Notes: generated from the sequence alone by a model not told the origin. DNA of 64,000 nt from Sphingomonas bisphenolicum (GCF_024349785.1 NZ_AP018817.1:1271501-1335500); one strand, 5' to 3'; positions 41,110-49,297 are shown, counted from the stretch's first letter. Translations and numbers: made by a program.

Positions 41110-42222
41110 ATGTCCGTGACCGTGCCCCGCATCAAGCCTCAGCCCTTTTTCGCTGACAAGAACCGCGCCTTCTGGAACCTGCAGTCGCTCGGATGGGCCG
41201 GCGCGTTCCTGCTGCGCGGCTCGTCCACCATCGCCAATGGCCAACCGCTGTCCAGCCTGGTGCCGGTGCTGATTTCCACCGTCTCGGGCTATTCGGTGAC
41301 GCTGCTGATCGCGGTGATGTTCCGTTTCCTGTTGAAGCGGCGGCCGATCGTGACCTGGGGCGTGTCGATCGTGACCGTGGTCAGCGCCGCGGCGCTGGTC
41401 GCCTTCATCGACGCCTGGGTCTTTTCGACGCAGAACCGGGGTAGCGAGACGGCGGGGTTGCAGCTTTTCCTGGGCGCCTTCTACCTGTCGATGACGCTGC
41501 TGGGCGCCTGGTCGGCGCTCTATTATGCGATCAATTTCTACCTGACGGTGGAGGAGCAGGCGGACCAGTTGCTGCGGCTGGAAAATCAGGCGGCCAATGC
41601 GCAACTGGCGATGCTGCGTTACCAGCTCAATCCGCATTTCCTGTTCAATACGCTCAACTCCATATCGACGCTGGTTCTGCTCAAGCAGACCGACCGGGCC
41701 AATGCGATGCTGTCGCGGCTCTCCTCCTTCCTGCGCTACACGCTGATTAACGAGCCGACGGCGCAGGTGACGATCGAGCAGGAGATCGAGACGCTGAAAC
41801 TCTATCTGGAGATCGAGAAGATGCGGTTCGAGGAGCGGTTGCGCCCGTCCTTCACCATCGATCCGGCGGTGGCGCAGGCGCGCTTGCCCTCGCTGCTGCT
41901 CCAGCCGCTGGTCGAGAACGCGATCAAATATGCGGTGACGCCCAAGGAGGAGGGGGCCGAAATCGCCGTCAGCGCGCAGCCTGCCGGGGATAATGTCCGG
42001 ATCGTCGTATCGGACAGCGGACCGGGATTGAACGAAAGCGGAATGAGGCCGCACATCCCCATGAGCGAGGGGACCGGGATCGGCCTGCCGAACATCCGGG
42101 ACCGGTTAATTCAGGCCTTCGGGGAACGACAGAGCTTCGAAACGCGTTCCACGCCGGGCGGATTTTCGGTCATCATCGAAATTCCGCTTAACATGGATGA
42201 AACATCGAAAGTGGCCGCATGA
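41110..42222 (+). CDS. LytS/AlgZ-type sensor histidine kinase
   Basis: A 370-residue membrane histidine kinase. Four hydrophobic segments fill residues about 15-145. Then come a His_kinase (LytS-type) domain with the phosphoacceptor in YQLNPHFLFNTLNSIST, and an HATPase domain with LLLQPLVENAIKYAV (N box) and SDSGPGL / GTGIGLPNIRDRL (G boxes). The gene overlaps the following LytTR response regulator by 4 nt (ATGA), so they form a two-component pair. The signal is unknown: no periplasmic sensor domain is evident, and the membrane helices themselves may sense it. The ATG at 41110 is chosen; upstream codons overlap hxlR. Confidence 0.92.
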   Translation: MSVTVPRIKPQPFFADKNRAFWNLQSLGWAGAFLLRGSSTIANGQPLSSLVPVLISTVSGYSVTLLIAVMFRFLLKRRPIVTWGVSIVTVVSAAALVAFIDAWVFSTQNRGSETAGLQLFLGAFYLSMTLLGAWSALYYAINFYLTVEEQADQLLRLENQAANAQLAMLRYQLNPHFLFNTLNSISTLVLLKQTDRANAMLSRLSSFLRYTLINEPTAQVTIEQEIETLKLYLEIEKMRFEERLRPSFTIDPAVAQARLPSLLLQPLVENAIKYAVTPKEEGAEIAVSAQPAGDNVRIVVSDSGPGLNESGMRPHIPMSEGTGIGLPNIRDRLIQAFGERQSFETRSTPGGFSVIIEIPLNMDETSKVAA

Positions 42223-43019
42223 CCATCAGAACAATCCTCGTCGATGACGAAAGCCTGGCCATTCAAGGGCTTCAGCTACGTCTGCAAGCGCATGAGGATG
42301 TCGACATTATCGAAACCTGCACCAACGGCCGCGAAGCTATTCGCGCGATCAAGACGCATAAACCTGACCTTGTGTTCCTTGATATCCAGATGCCCGGTTT
42401 CGACGGCTTTTCCGTCGTCCAGGGTTTGATGGAAGTCGAACCGCCGCTGGTCATCTTCTGCACGGCCTATAGCGACCATGCGATCCGCGCATTCGAGGCG
42501 CAGGCGGTCGATTATCTGATGAAGCCGGTGGACGAAGGCCGTCTGGCCGATGCGCTCGACCGGGTGCGCCAGCGGCTCACCGAAAAGCGGCAGGTGCAGG
42601 AGATCGAGAAGCTGCGCGAAGTGCTGGCCGAGGTTGCGCCCCAGGCGATGACCGATTTCGCCGCCGACGACGACGCACCCGCGTCCAACCGATTCGAAAA
42701 GCTCATCAACATCAAGGATCGCGGCCAGATTTTCCGGGTGGACGTCGATTCGATCGAGCGGATCGATGCGGCGGGCGACTATATGTGCATCTATACCGCC
42801 GATAACTCGCTGATCCTCCGCGAGACGATGAAGGATCTGGAAAAGCGGCTCGATCCGCGCAATTTCCAACGGGTGCATCGTTCGACCATAGTGAATTTGT
42901 CGCAGGTGCGGCAGGTGAAGCCGCACACCAACGGCGAATGTTTCCTGGTGCTGGAAAGCGGCGCGCAGGTGAAGGTCAGCCGCTCCTATCGCGACGTGGT
43001 GGCGCGCTTCGTGCATTGA
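42219..43019 (+). CDS. LytTR family response regulator
   Basis: A 266-residue regulator. The N-terminal receiver domain has the phosphoacceptor aspartate in PDLVFLDIQMPGF, the acidic pair in ILVDDESLA and the conserved Lys in YLMKPVDEG. A charged helical linker (about 115-150) leads to a C-terminal LytTR DNA-binding domain (FEKLINIKDRGQIFRVDVDSIERI ... FQRVHRSTIVNLSQVRQVK). LytTR proteins bind direct repeats, often controlling envelope, biofilm or virulence genes. Its partner kinase is the upstream overlapping gene. Targets are not visible. Confidence 0.94.
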   Translation: MTIRTILVDDESLAIQGLQLRLQAHEDVDIIETCTNGREAIRAIKTHKPDLVFLDIQMPGFDGFSVVQGLMEVEPPLVIFCTAYSDHAIRAFEAQAVDYLMKPVDEGRLADALDRVRQRLTEKRQVQEIEKLREVLAEVAPQAMTDFAADDDAPASNRFEKLINIKDRGQIFRVDVDSIERIDAAGDYMCIYTADNSLILRETMKDLEKRLDPRNFQRVHRSTIVNLSQVRQVKPHTNGECFLVLESGAQVKVSRSYRDVVARFVH

Positions 43020-43073
43020 TTTTTGGCAGAACGTGTCGCTGTGCGGGCACGCTAGGCGCCTTGCCTGACCTGG

Positions 43074-43095
43074 GTTCCCGCCTGCGCGGGAGCAC
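43074..43095. repeat. GGTTCCCGCCTGCGCGGGAGCA palindrome copy
   Basis: A copy of the TTCCCGCCTGCGCGGGAA repeat family, in the 85-bp convergent gap between the LytTR gene and gtrA. Left arm GTTCCCGC, right arm GCGGGAGC, with one mismatch. Confidence 0.7.
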
Positions 43096-43104
43096 GGCGA
43101 TACC

Positions 43105-43521
43105 TTATTTGAACACCCACTGCCGGTTCAGCCCGAACATCACCGCAGGCGTCACGAAGATCATCGCCGGTATGGGCGACCATTCGGGCCAGCTCATGTA
43201 AGTGACGCACAGGAAGACCCATAGCGCGTTCAGCGCATAGCTGATGAGCGACACCGTCACGAACTTCACGCCGCGCGCCGCGTGGTTCGCTTCGCCGCCA
43301 TGGCCGCGGAAGGTGAAGAGGCTGTGGCTGACATAGCCGATGGCGACGGCGGCGAGATAGCCGATGAAATTGGCGGCCTGCGGATGGAAGCCGGCCAGCG
43401 CTGCCAGGGTCCAGTAGATCGCGGCCTGGCAGGCGGTGACGAACAGGCCGGTCACGCCGTAGCGGACGATCTGCCAGAACAGGGCGCCATGCTCTGCATA
43501 AAGTCGTGACAGATATTTCAT
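43105..43521 (-). CDS. GtrA-like membrane protein
   Basis: A 138-residue protein with four predicted transmembrane helices and the GtrA/DPMS-like signature. The pattern is an N-terminal LFWQIVRYGVTGLFVTACQAAIYW, IGYLAAVAIGYVSHSLFTF in the middle and a C-terminal FGLNRQWVFK. GtrA-type proteins are linked to translocation or handling of undecaprenyl-linked sugars in O-antigen and other surface glycan modification. The gene is divergent from a large GT-C-like membrane protein, with only 45 bp between the starts, which suggests a shared glycan pathway. Confidence 0.88.
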   Translation of the reverse strand: MKYLSRLYAEHGALFWQIVRYGVTGLFVTACQAAIYWTLAALAGFHPQAANFIGYLAAVAIGYVSHSLFTFRGHGGEANHAARGVKFVTVSLISYALNALWVFLCVTYMSWPEWSPIPAMIFVTPAVMFGLNRQWVFK

Positions 43522-43566
43522 GGCTCGCCCCGTTGCGCTTTGAGGCGGACGCTCTAATCCACGCGC

Positions 43567-45492
43567 ATGACCTTGCCTAGCGTCCAAACCCTGCGCGCCC
43601 ATCCCCTCTATGCCCGCGCCCGGCATTGGGCGCCGATCCTGACCGCTTACGCCCAGCGGCACTGGAAATGGCTGACCTTGCTGATCTGGATCGTGACCGC
43701 GGTCACAATGGTCGCGACCCGCTGGCCCGCCATCCACTGGCTGGTGCTGAGCGATACCGATGACAATATCCGCTATGTGCAGGTGAAGGACTGGCTGGCG
43801 GGCCAAGGCTGGTATGACCTGCGCCAATATCGGCTCGATCCGCCGGGCGGGGCGAATATCCACTGGTCGCGGCTGGTCGATATCCCGATCGCGGGCCTGA
43901 TCCTGTTCTTCCGCGCCTTTGTCGATCAGGGGCTGGCCGACCGGCTGGCCTGCGGCATTGCGCCACTGTTGCCGCTGCTGCTGCTGATGCTGAGCCTGGG
44001 GTTCATCGGGCGGCGGCTGGCCGGGCCGAACGGCTGGCTCCTCGCCGTGCTGGCGCCGCTGGCCGCGCAGATGGGGCTGGGCATGTATGCGCCGATGCGC
44101 ATCGATCATCATGGCTGGCAACTGGCGCTGGCGGTGACGATGCTGGCAGGCGTCATCGACACCAACAGGCTGCGGGGCGGGGTGATGGCGGGGGTCAGCA
44201 GCGCGCTGTCGATCGCCATCGGCATGGAGATGATCGTCTATCTGGCGGCGGGCGGTGGCCTTATAGCGCTGCGCTGGGTGTTCCGGCCGGGGGCGGAGCG
44301 GCGGATGCTGCCCTATGCGCTGAGCCTGGGCGGGGCGACGTCGCTCTGCTATCTGCTGTTCGCCAGCTACGCCAATCGCGCCATGGTCTGCGACGCGCTG
44401 TCGCCGATCTGGGTCGCGGTGTTCGGGGCGGCGTCGGCGGGCATGGTGCTGCTGTCCTTGGCGCCGTTGCGCGGCTGGGCAGTGCGGCTGGCCGCGGGTG
44501 CCGTGGTGGGCGGCGCGGTTGGCCTCTTCTTCTGGCTCAACTGGCCGCAATGCCTGTCCCCCTATCAGATTTCGCCCGAGCTGGAGCGGCTGTGGCTGGC
44601 CAATATCCGCGAGGCCAAGCCGATCACGGCGCAGGCGCAGAGCATGGTGGTGCCGTTGCTGGCGATCCCGCTGGCGGGCCTTATCGGCCTGATCTGGGCG
44701 CTTTGGGAATCGCGCCGCGACGGCGAGCAGCTCTGGGCCTGGGCCACGGTGGGGCTGATGATGGTTTTTTCCACCGCCTTGCTCTTCTGGCAGCTACGCG
44801 CCGGGCCGGCGGCGCAATTACTGGCGATCCCGCCTGCTGCCTGGGCTGCGCACCGGCTGATCGGCATGATCCTGACGGGATCGCGTCGGGTGAAGATTGC
44901 GGCCGGAACGGGGGTGGCGCTGCTCGCGGTCATCGCCTGCGCCTATCCGCTCTATCCGCAGGTGGTGACATTCTATCAGGAAGCGACAGGCACGAAGCCC
45001 AAGCCATGGCGTCCGTCCGCCGTCGCCCGCACCGCGGCGATCAAGAAGGCGAACGGACGTTGCCGCACCCTGCCGGCGCTGGAGATATTGGACCAGCTGC
45101 CGCCCGCGACGATCTTCACCATGGTCGATCTGGGGCCGCGGCTGATCGCGACCACCCATCATAGCGCGCTGGCCGGCCCCTATCATCGCAACGGAGCGAC
45201 GATCCTGGACATGCACCATGCCTATGACGGCCCAGCCGAGGCTTTCCGCCCGATCGCGGCGAAGCATCATGCGACCTATCTGCTGGTCTGCCCCAATTTC
45301 CCCGAAGGCACGATCTACCAGTCGCGCAGTCCGAGCGGCTTCTATGCCGGGTTGATGCGGGGGACGATTCCCCGCTGGCTGGTGCCGGTCACGCTCAAGT
45401 CGGGCATGACCCTGCCCTATCAACTCTATCGCATCGATTATGGGGCGGGACGTTCAGCGCCGGGCGGCAAAAAAGTCCCGCAGCAGCGCTGA
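43567..45492 (+). CDS. GT-C-like multi-pass membrane protein, putative glycosyltransferase
   Basis: A 641-residue membrane protein with about 10-12 transmembrane helices. A large first extracytoplasmic loop carries an acidic motif (SDTDDNIR, Asp63/65/66), followed by GANIHWSRLVDIP, and a later MRIDHHGWQ motif. A soluble C-terminal domain covers about 470-641. This layout resembles GT-C enzymes such as oligosaccharyltransferases, which use lipid-linked sugar donors and an acidic loop for metal binding. I cannot name a subfamily. Divergence from gtrA supports glycan work. Its last 39 nt overlap the end of tadA on the other strand. Confidence 0.7.
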   Translation: MTLPSVQTLRAHPLYARARHWAPILTAYAQRHWKWLTLLIWIVTAVTMVATRWPAIHWLVLSDTDDNIRYVQVKDWLAGQGWYDLRQYRLDPPGGANIHWSRLVDIPIAGLILFFRAFVDQGLADRLACGIAPLLPLLLLMLSLGFIGRRLAGPNGWLLAVLAPLAAQMGLGMYAPMRIDHHGWQLALAVTMLAGVIDTNRLRGGVMAGVSSALSIAIGMEMIVYLAAGGGLIALRWVFRPGAERRMLPYALSLGGATSLCYLLFASYANRAMVCDALSPIWVAVFGAASAGMVLLSLAPLRGWAVRLAAGAVVGGAVGLFFWLNWPQCLSPYQISPELERLWLANIREAKPITAQAQSMVVPLLAIPLAGLIGLIWALWESRRDGEQLWAWATVGLMMVFSTALLFWQLRAGPAAQLLAIPPAAWAAHRLIGMILTGSRRVKIAAGTGVALLAVIACAYPLYPQVVTFYQEATGTKPKPWRPSAVARTAAIKKANGRCRTLPALEILDQLPPATIFTMVDLGPRLIATTHHSALAGPYHRNGATILDMHHAYDGPAEAFRPIAAKHHATYLLVCPNFPEGTIYQSRSPSGFYAGLMRGTIPRWLVPVTLKSGMTLPYQLYRIDYGAGRSAPGGKKVPQQR

Positions 45493-45912
45493 GGCTTCGG
45501 CTTCGGCCAGGCCGCCATAGACGTCCGGCCGATGCAGGCATTGCGGCTGGGTGAAGAGGCGCGGCCCTTGCTCGATCGCGCCGCCCTTGGGATCACCGAC
45601 CGCATAATAGAGCCGCGCGATGCGGGCGTGCGAAATGGCGCCCGCGCACATCGGGCAAGGCTCCAGCGTGACCCACAGGTCGCAGCCGGTCAGGCGGAAG
45701 TCGTTCAGATGGGTCGCCGCCGCGCGCATGGCGACGATTTCGGCATGGGCGGTGGGATCATTGTCGCGGCGGTTGCGGTTCTGGCCCTCGCCGATGATCG
45801 CGCCATCCTTCGTCACGACTGCGCCGATGGGCACTTCGCCCGCCGCCTGCGCCAGCCTGGCGAGGTCGAGCGCGCGGCGCATCGGGGCGGGAAGCGGGAA
45901 GGGCGGGGCCAT
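45454..45912 (-). CDS. tadA: tRNA adenosine(34) deaminase
   Basis: A 152-residue zinc deaminase that converts A34 to inosine in tRNA-Arg(ACG). The motif HAEIVAM holds the zinc ligand and the catalytic glutamate. The second motif PCPMCAGAI supplies two cysteine ligands. GEVPIGAVV and DPKGGAIEQGPRL further match TadA rather than cytidine deaminases. It overlaps the GT-C gene convergently by 39 nt. It lies downstream of a small anchor-protein gene in the same direction. Confidence 0.94.
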   Translation of the reverse strand: MAPPFPLPAPMRRALDLARLAQAAGEVPIGAVVTKDGAIIGEGQNRNRRDNDPTAHAEIVAMRAAATHLNDFRLTGCDLWVTLEPCPMCAGAISHARIARLYYAVGDPKGGAIEQGPRLFTQPQCLHRPDVYGGLAEAEASALLRDFFAARR

Positions 45913-45966
45913 AAGCCCCGCCGTTACAGGATTGCGGCGCTTTACGAAAGGCGCGCCAAAAGCGGC

Positions 45967-46188
45967 CTAGGGCTTCTTGACCGCGACGGTGGGCACTTCG
46001 ACCGTTTCGTTGCGCGTGCCGACTTCCACCTTGGCGACGTTCGCCTCATATTTGGGCAGCGCGCCCTGCTTGACCGCGATTTCGGGCAGGCGGCCCTCGC
46101 TGGTCTTTTGCAGATCGATGAATCCGGTTGCTATCCCGACGCCGACCACGATAAGCGCGATCAGCAACAGTCCGCCGATGAAACGCAT
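45967..46188 (-). CDS. Small anchored periplasmic hypothetical protein
   Basis: A 73-residue protein starting MRFIGGLLLIALIVVGVGIA, one transmembrane or signal-anchor helix, then a polar tail (QKTSEGRLPEIAVKQGALP and onwards) with many Val/Lys/Glu residues and a KKP end. AGAGGAGGAATT precedes the ATG, an excellent ribosome-binding site, so it is very likely translated. I recognise no family, although proteins of this shape are common in sphingomonads. It is upstream of tadA by 54 nt. Confidence 0.7.
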   Translation of the reverse strand: MRFIGGLLLIALIVVGVGIATGFIDLQKTSEGRLPEIAVKQGALPKYEANVAKVEVGTRNETVEVPTVAVKKP

Positions 46189-46283
46189 AATTCCTCCTCT
46201 ATCCGATTGCAGGGAAGAACGCGGCGTCGGGCAAAATGGTTGCGCAAGCGCCACGATCGGCACGGCCAAATTCATGCGCGTGG

Positions 46284-46312
46284 TTGACGCTGGCCGCGAA
46301 TCTGTTTATCGG
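46284..46312 (+). promoter_or_regulatory. Probable rpmB promoter
   Basis: TTGACG (46284-46289), a 17-nt spacer, then TATCGG (46307-46312), about 42 nt upstream of the rpmB ATG. The -35 is the same as in other likely promoters in this window. Confidence 0.5.
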
Positions 46313-46354
46313 CGCGGCTTTCCGAACGAACCCGAATTCAAAGGTTGATTGACT

Positions 46355-46648
46355 ATGTCGCGCATTTGCGAGCTGACCGGCAAGGGTCGCCAGGTGGGTC
46401 ACAATGTTTCCCACGCCAATAACAAGACCAAGCGCGTGTTCCTGCCGAACCTGCAGAACGTGTCGCTGATCTCCGAAACCCTGGAAACCAGCGTCAAGCT
46501 GCGCGTGTCGACCCATGGTCTGCGTTCGGTCGAACATAATGGCGGCCTGGACAACTGGCTGGTCAAAACCAGCGACGACAAGCTGTCGCTGAAGGCCCGT
46601 CGCCTGAAGCGCGACATCGTCAAGAAGAAGGCTGCCGTCGCAGCCTGA
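46355..46648 (+). CDS. rpmB: 50S ribosomal protein L28
   Basis: A 97-residue bL28 protein. The opening [20 protein letters not shown] and the middle [16 protein letters not shown] are diagnostic. CELTGK retains only one of the cysteines found in zinc-binding L28 versions, so this is the zinc-free type. It is monocistronic with a close promoter and a good terminator, as expected for this gene in sphingomonads. The ATG at 46355 is selected over a TTG at 46349. Confidence 0.96.
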   Translation: MSRICELTGKGRQVGHNVSHANNKTKRVFLPNLQNVSLISETLETSVKLRVSTHGLRSVEHNGGLDNWLVKTSDDKLSLKARRLKRDIVKKKAAVAA

Positions 46649-46674
46649 TTCCCGCGATTCGTTTCGGCATAAGG

Positions 46675-46701
46675 AGCGGCCCCTCACCGGGCCGCTTTTT
46701 T
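46675..46701 (+). terminator. Intrinsic terminator of rpmB
   Basis: AGCGGCCC (46675-46682) pairs with GGGCCGCT (46689-46696), loop CTCACC, followed by a T-run to 46701. It lies 27 nt after the rpmB stop. Confidence 0.9.
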
Positions 46702-46834
46702 GCGTGGACTTTGGCTCGACACGGCCCGCAGGCCGCGACTTTCTGCGCTGCCGGTGCTCACGTGCTGAAGTAGGCTGCGCGCCGGTTCTCGACATTCACG
46801 GCCTGCGAACCGGCTCGAACCAAATTCGCGCCGC

Positions 46835-47818
46835 TTAATCCATCCCGAATTTCAGCAGCAGGGTGCGCTGGAAAAATTCGTGATTGTCGTCGGAGACGAT
46901 CCAGATGATCGGGCGGCCGCCTTCCTGGCTGACGGCAATCCCTTCGAAATTATCGGCCAGCAGCGGCGGGGCCAGCCGGGCGAGGGTGCGCGCCTTGAGG
47001 TCCATGCCCGGCGCCAGCTTTTCAGGCAGGTCCACGATCGCGATGGTGGCGGTGAAAAGCTGTTCCATCGTCAGGCGGCGGTTGAGTACCAGCAGGTGGC
47101 GGGCGTCCAGCGCGACCGCATCAGTCGGGCGATAACCGCGCGGCGGGGTGTAGCGCAAGTGGATGGGGGCGGGGGTGTCCCTTTCCGCGGGGTCGCCGGC
47201 GAATAACAGGCTGTCGTGCCGTCCGTCGGGCGTCATCCCTATCTCGCCGATCGCCAGGAAGCGGCCGTCGGGCAGGCGGGCGAGCGATTCGACCGACCCG
47301 GTCTTGGGCCAGGCAAGGATTTCGGGCCAGGTCCGGCACGCCTCCACCCGCGCGAAGCCGGGGGCATAGCGGCAGATCGCCTGTTGCAGTTCGAAGCCCA
47401 CCCAATAGCGGCCGCTGACCGGATCACGGGTCATCGATTCCGAATCCCAGGCCCACCAGGGGCGATGACGATCCTGCGCACGGATCGGCAAGGGGGCGAT
47501 GAAGGGGTGGCCTTCGCCTTCGCCGGGGCCGATGTGGAAACCCATCAATATGCCGGAGTCGCTGAGGCCCAGCATATCGCCGGCCGGTGACACCAGCAGG
47601 GAGGACAGGCCGCCGAAGCCGGGATTGGCGCTTTTCAGCTCCCAGCCGCCGAGATAGGCGAGCGCGCCCACATGATCGAGCGTCGGATCGATGCTGCTGA
47701 GTGGCAAGGCGCGCGCCGTCACCAGCAGCGCCCCGGCTGTCACTCTTTCCGGTTTGCCCATGTGCGGGGCCGGCAGCAGCAGGACGGCAAGGGCAAGGAC
47801 GATCAGGATTCGCTGCAT
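46835..47818 (-). CDS. Esterase-like/phytase-like beta-propeller protein
   Basis: About 327 residues with an N-terminal signal peptide (MQRILIVLALAVLLLPAPHM). The body matches the esterase-like activity of phytase (PF13449) family: GGLSSLLVSPAGDMLGLSD, SVESLARLPDGRFLAIGE, NFEGIAV and the terminal WIVSDDNHEFFQRTLLLKF. Such proteins are predicted six-bladed propellers in the periplasm; activity is rarely proven and the substrate is unknown. The ATG at 47816-47818 has GGCAGG upstream; a start at 47830 would add four residues. It stands alone. Confidence 0.85.
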   Translation of the reverse strand: MQRILIVLALAVLLLPAPHMGKPERVTAGALLVTARALPLSSIDPTLDHVGALAYLGGWELKSANPGFGGLSSLLVSPAGDMLGLSDSGILMGFHIGPGEGEGHPFIAPLPIRAQDRHRPWWAWDSESMTRDPVSGRYWVGFELQQAICRYAPGFARVEACRTWPEILAWPKTGSVESLARLPDGRFLAIGEIGMTPDGRHDSLLFAGDPAERDTPAPIHLRYTPPRGYRPTDAVALDARHLLVLNRRLTMEQLFTATIAIVDLPEKLAPGMDLKARTLARLAPPLLADNFEGIAVSQEGGRPIIWIVSDDNHEFFQRTLLLKFGMD

Positions 47819-48006
47819 CGCGCCTGCCATAGGGCATAATCCGGCAGGACGCAGCAGGGCTGTGACAGGCCGTGTCCATCTGAACGGGGGCTGTCACCCC
47901 CATTCAGGCTTGGCTCAAGCCGACTCATGCATACAGACGTCAATCGAAGGGCAATCCCGTGTTTTTCATGCGACCGCCCAAGAGGATGGTATTGAGGAGC
48001 AACGCC

Positions 48007-48450
48007 ATGAAGATGCAATTTCTTGTGAATATGGGAGCCGCTCTGGCGATGGGCGCTGCCTCCCTCGCGGCCGTGACGGCCACCCCGGCGATGGCGCGCG
48101 ATCATTATTATTCGCGCGGCTATGATCGTGGCGATTATTATCGCGGCGGGTATGACCGCGGCTATCGCGGTTACGACCGTGGCGACCGCTATTATCGCGG
48201 ATATAATCGCGGCTATCGCGGCGACGGCTATTATCGCAACAGCTATCGCGGTGGTTATCGCGGCGGCTATCGCTGCCGGGACAATGGCACGGGCGGCACC
48301 ATCATCGGTGCGATCGCCGGTGGCCTGCTCGGTAACGAAGTCGGCAAGGGTTCGGGCCGCTACGGCCGTCGCGGCGACGGCACCACGGGCGCCATCATCG
48401 GGGCGGGCGTGGGTGCGCTGGCCGGCCGGGCGATCGATCGCAACTGCTAA
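48007..48450 (+). CDS. Arg/Tyr/Gly-rich secreted protein with glycine-zipper domain
   Basis: A 147-residue envelope protein. It has a signal peptide (MKMQFLVNMGAALAMGAASL, cleavage near AMA) and a highly repetitive RGY/DRG-rich region (about 38-95, repeats of the YxRGYxRGG type). A C-terminal glycine-zipper 2TM-like domain (GGTIIGAIAGGLLGNEVGKG and GAIIGAGVGALAGRAID) ends in a cysteine. Glycine-zipper proteins associate with the outer membrane and often affect envelope stability. TGAGGAGC lies before the ATG. Function is unknown. Confidence 0.85.
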   Translation: MKMQFLVNMGAALAMGAASLAAVTATPAMARDHYYSRGYDRGDYYRGGYDRGYRGYDRGDRYYRGYNRGYRGDGYYRNSYRGGYRGGYRCRDNGTGGTIIGAIAGGLLGNEVGKGSGRYGRRGDGTTGAIIGAGVGALAGRAIDRNC

Positions 48451-48525
48451 CGCGCTTGCGCATGCAAAAAATGGGAAGGGCCGTCCTGCGAGGGGCGGCT
48501 CTTTCCGCATGTCTGGGGTCGATTA

Positions 48526-48762
48526 TCAGGGCGGCGGCGAGGGCGCCGTGCGGTTTCGGTCCGCGCGCGCGGCCGCCACAGCGGCGGGGTTGAGGCCGGG
48601 ATCGGCGCTCTGCGCCGCGCCGGTCCGCGCATCGAGCCTGGCGGCCGCTTCATTGAGCGCCTTTGCCTCGCCAGCGCTCACGCCGCCGACGCCATCTTCC
48701 GAGCCGGAGCCGCAAGCGGCCAGCGCGAATGCGAGCGCAAGGGAGAAGAGGATACGGATCAT
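48526..48762 (-). CDS. Small lipoprotein
   Basis: A 78-residue protein with signal peptide MIRILFSLALAFALAAC, a lipobox LAAC and a short Ser/Gly linker. An Ala/Arg-rich helical body with EAKALNEAAARLDAR suggests an amphipathic helix. A lipid-anchored product is strongly indicated, but the family is not recognised. It faces the glycine-zipper gene convergently and is followed upstream by another small lipoprotein gene in the same direction. Confidence 0.75.
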   Translation of the reverse strand: MIRILFSLALAFALAACGSGSEDGVGGVSAGEAKALNEAAARLDARTGAAQSADPGLNPAAVAAARADRNRTAPSPPP

Positions 48763-48841
48763 GGACGGCGCTCCAAAGAAAAGGGCCGCGCCGTTGCCGG
48801 TGCGACCCCCTTCATCAATTCAAGACCCGAACGGGACCTGA

Positions 48842-49057
48842 TTACATCGCGTTCGCGACGTTGTTGGTCGCGTTCGACGCAGCGTTCGCGGCGTTGTCGG
48901 CAGCGTTCAGCGCGGCGTTCATGGCGTTGTCGGCAGCGTTCGACGCGTTCTCGGCCGAGTTGGCGGCGTTGTTGGCGGCGTTTTCGGCACCGCCCGAGCA
49001 AGCAGCCAGGCCGAGCGAAGCGGCGAGAACGAGCGAAAGAGCAATCGACTTGGTCAT
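48842..49057 (-). CDS. Asn/Ala-repeat small lipoprotein
   Basis: A 71-residue protein. The signal peptide MTKSIALSLVLAASLGLAAC ends in a lipobox, so it should be lipidated. The 52-residue mature chain is almost entirely Asn, Ala and a few acidic or Ser residues (patterns such as NAADNAMNAALNAADN), consistent with one long Ala-rich helix like the Lpp-type or entericidin-type small lipoproteins. The DNA shows matching imperfect repeats on the GC-rich strand. The function is unknown. The start at 49055-49057 is chosen for the signal peptide. Confidence 0.7.
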   Translation of the reverse strand: MTKSIALSLVLAASLGLAACSGGAENAANNAANSAENASNAADNAMNAALNAADNAANAASNATNNVANAM

Positions 49058-49260
49058 GGGCACAAACCCCTCTCTGAGAAAAACAAAATGCAGACCACTC
49101 TCGGAGAAAAGCTCACCCCCCATTGCGCCTGCGCGCCGATTCGTAATGCTTTGGGCACAGCAAGGCAATCCCATTCATGCGGGGGAAAGGTCGGATGCGC
49201 GCCATTTTGCCGCTTCCTGGCCGAAAAATCCTTAGAAAAATGCCTGATCAAACGACCGCA

Positions 49261-49297
49261 TTGACGTATATAAAGATTTCTTTATATGATGCTGCCA
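49261..49297 (+). promoter_or_regulatory. sahR promoter with a 20-bp palindromic operator
   Basis: TTGACG (49261-49266) is the -35 and TATATG/TATGAT (49283-49290) the -10. The perfect palindrome ATATAAAGA-TT-TCTTTATAT (49268-49287) occupies the spacer, a classical repressor position. The expected transcription start falls at or within a base or two of the ATG at 49297, predicting a leaderless mRNA. Confidence 0.75.

Noticed and set aside
46720..46810. GC-rich tract after the rpmB terminator with short inverted segments
   Set aside because: The pairing is fragmentary and I could not match it to either repeat family or to a structured RNA.
47803..48510. Minus-strand frame with Ala/Ile-rich repeats under the glycine-zipper gene
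   Set aside because: Its hydrophobic repeats come from reading the RGY repeats backwards; the plus-strand gene has a signal peptide, ribosome-binding site and known domain.
49177..49296. N-terminally extended sahR starting at 49177 or 49240
   Set aside because: These starts lie upstream of, or within, the promoter and operator, and the extra residues are not ArsR-like.
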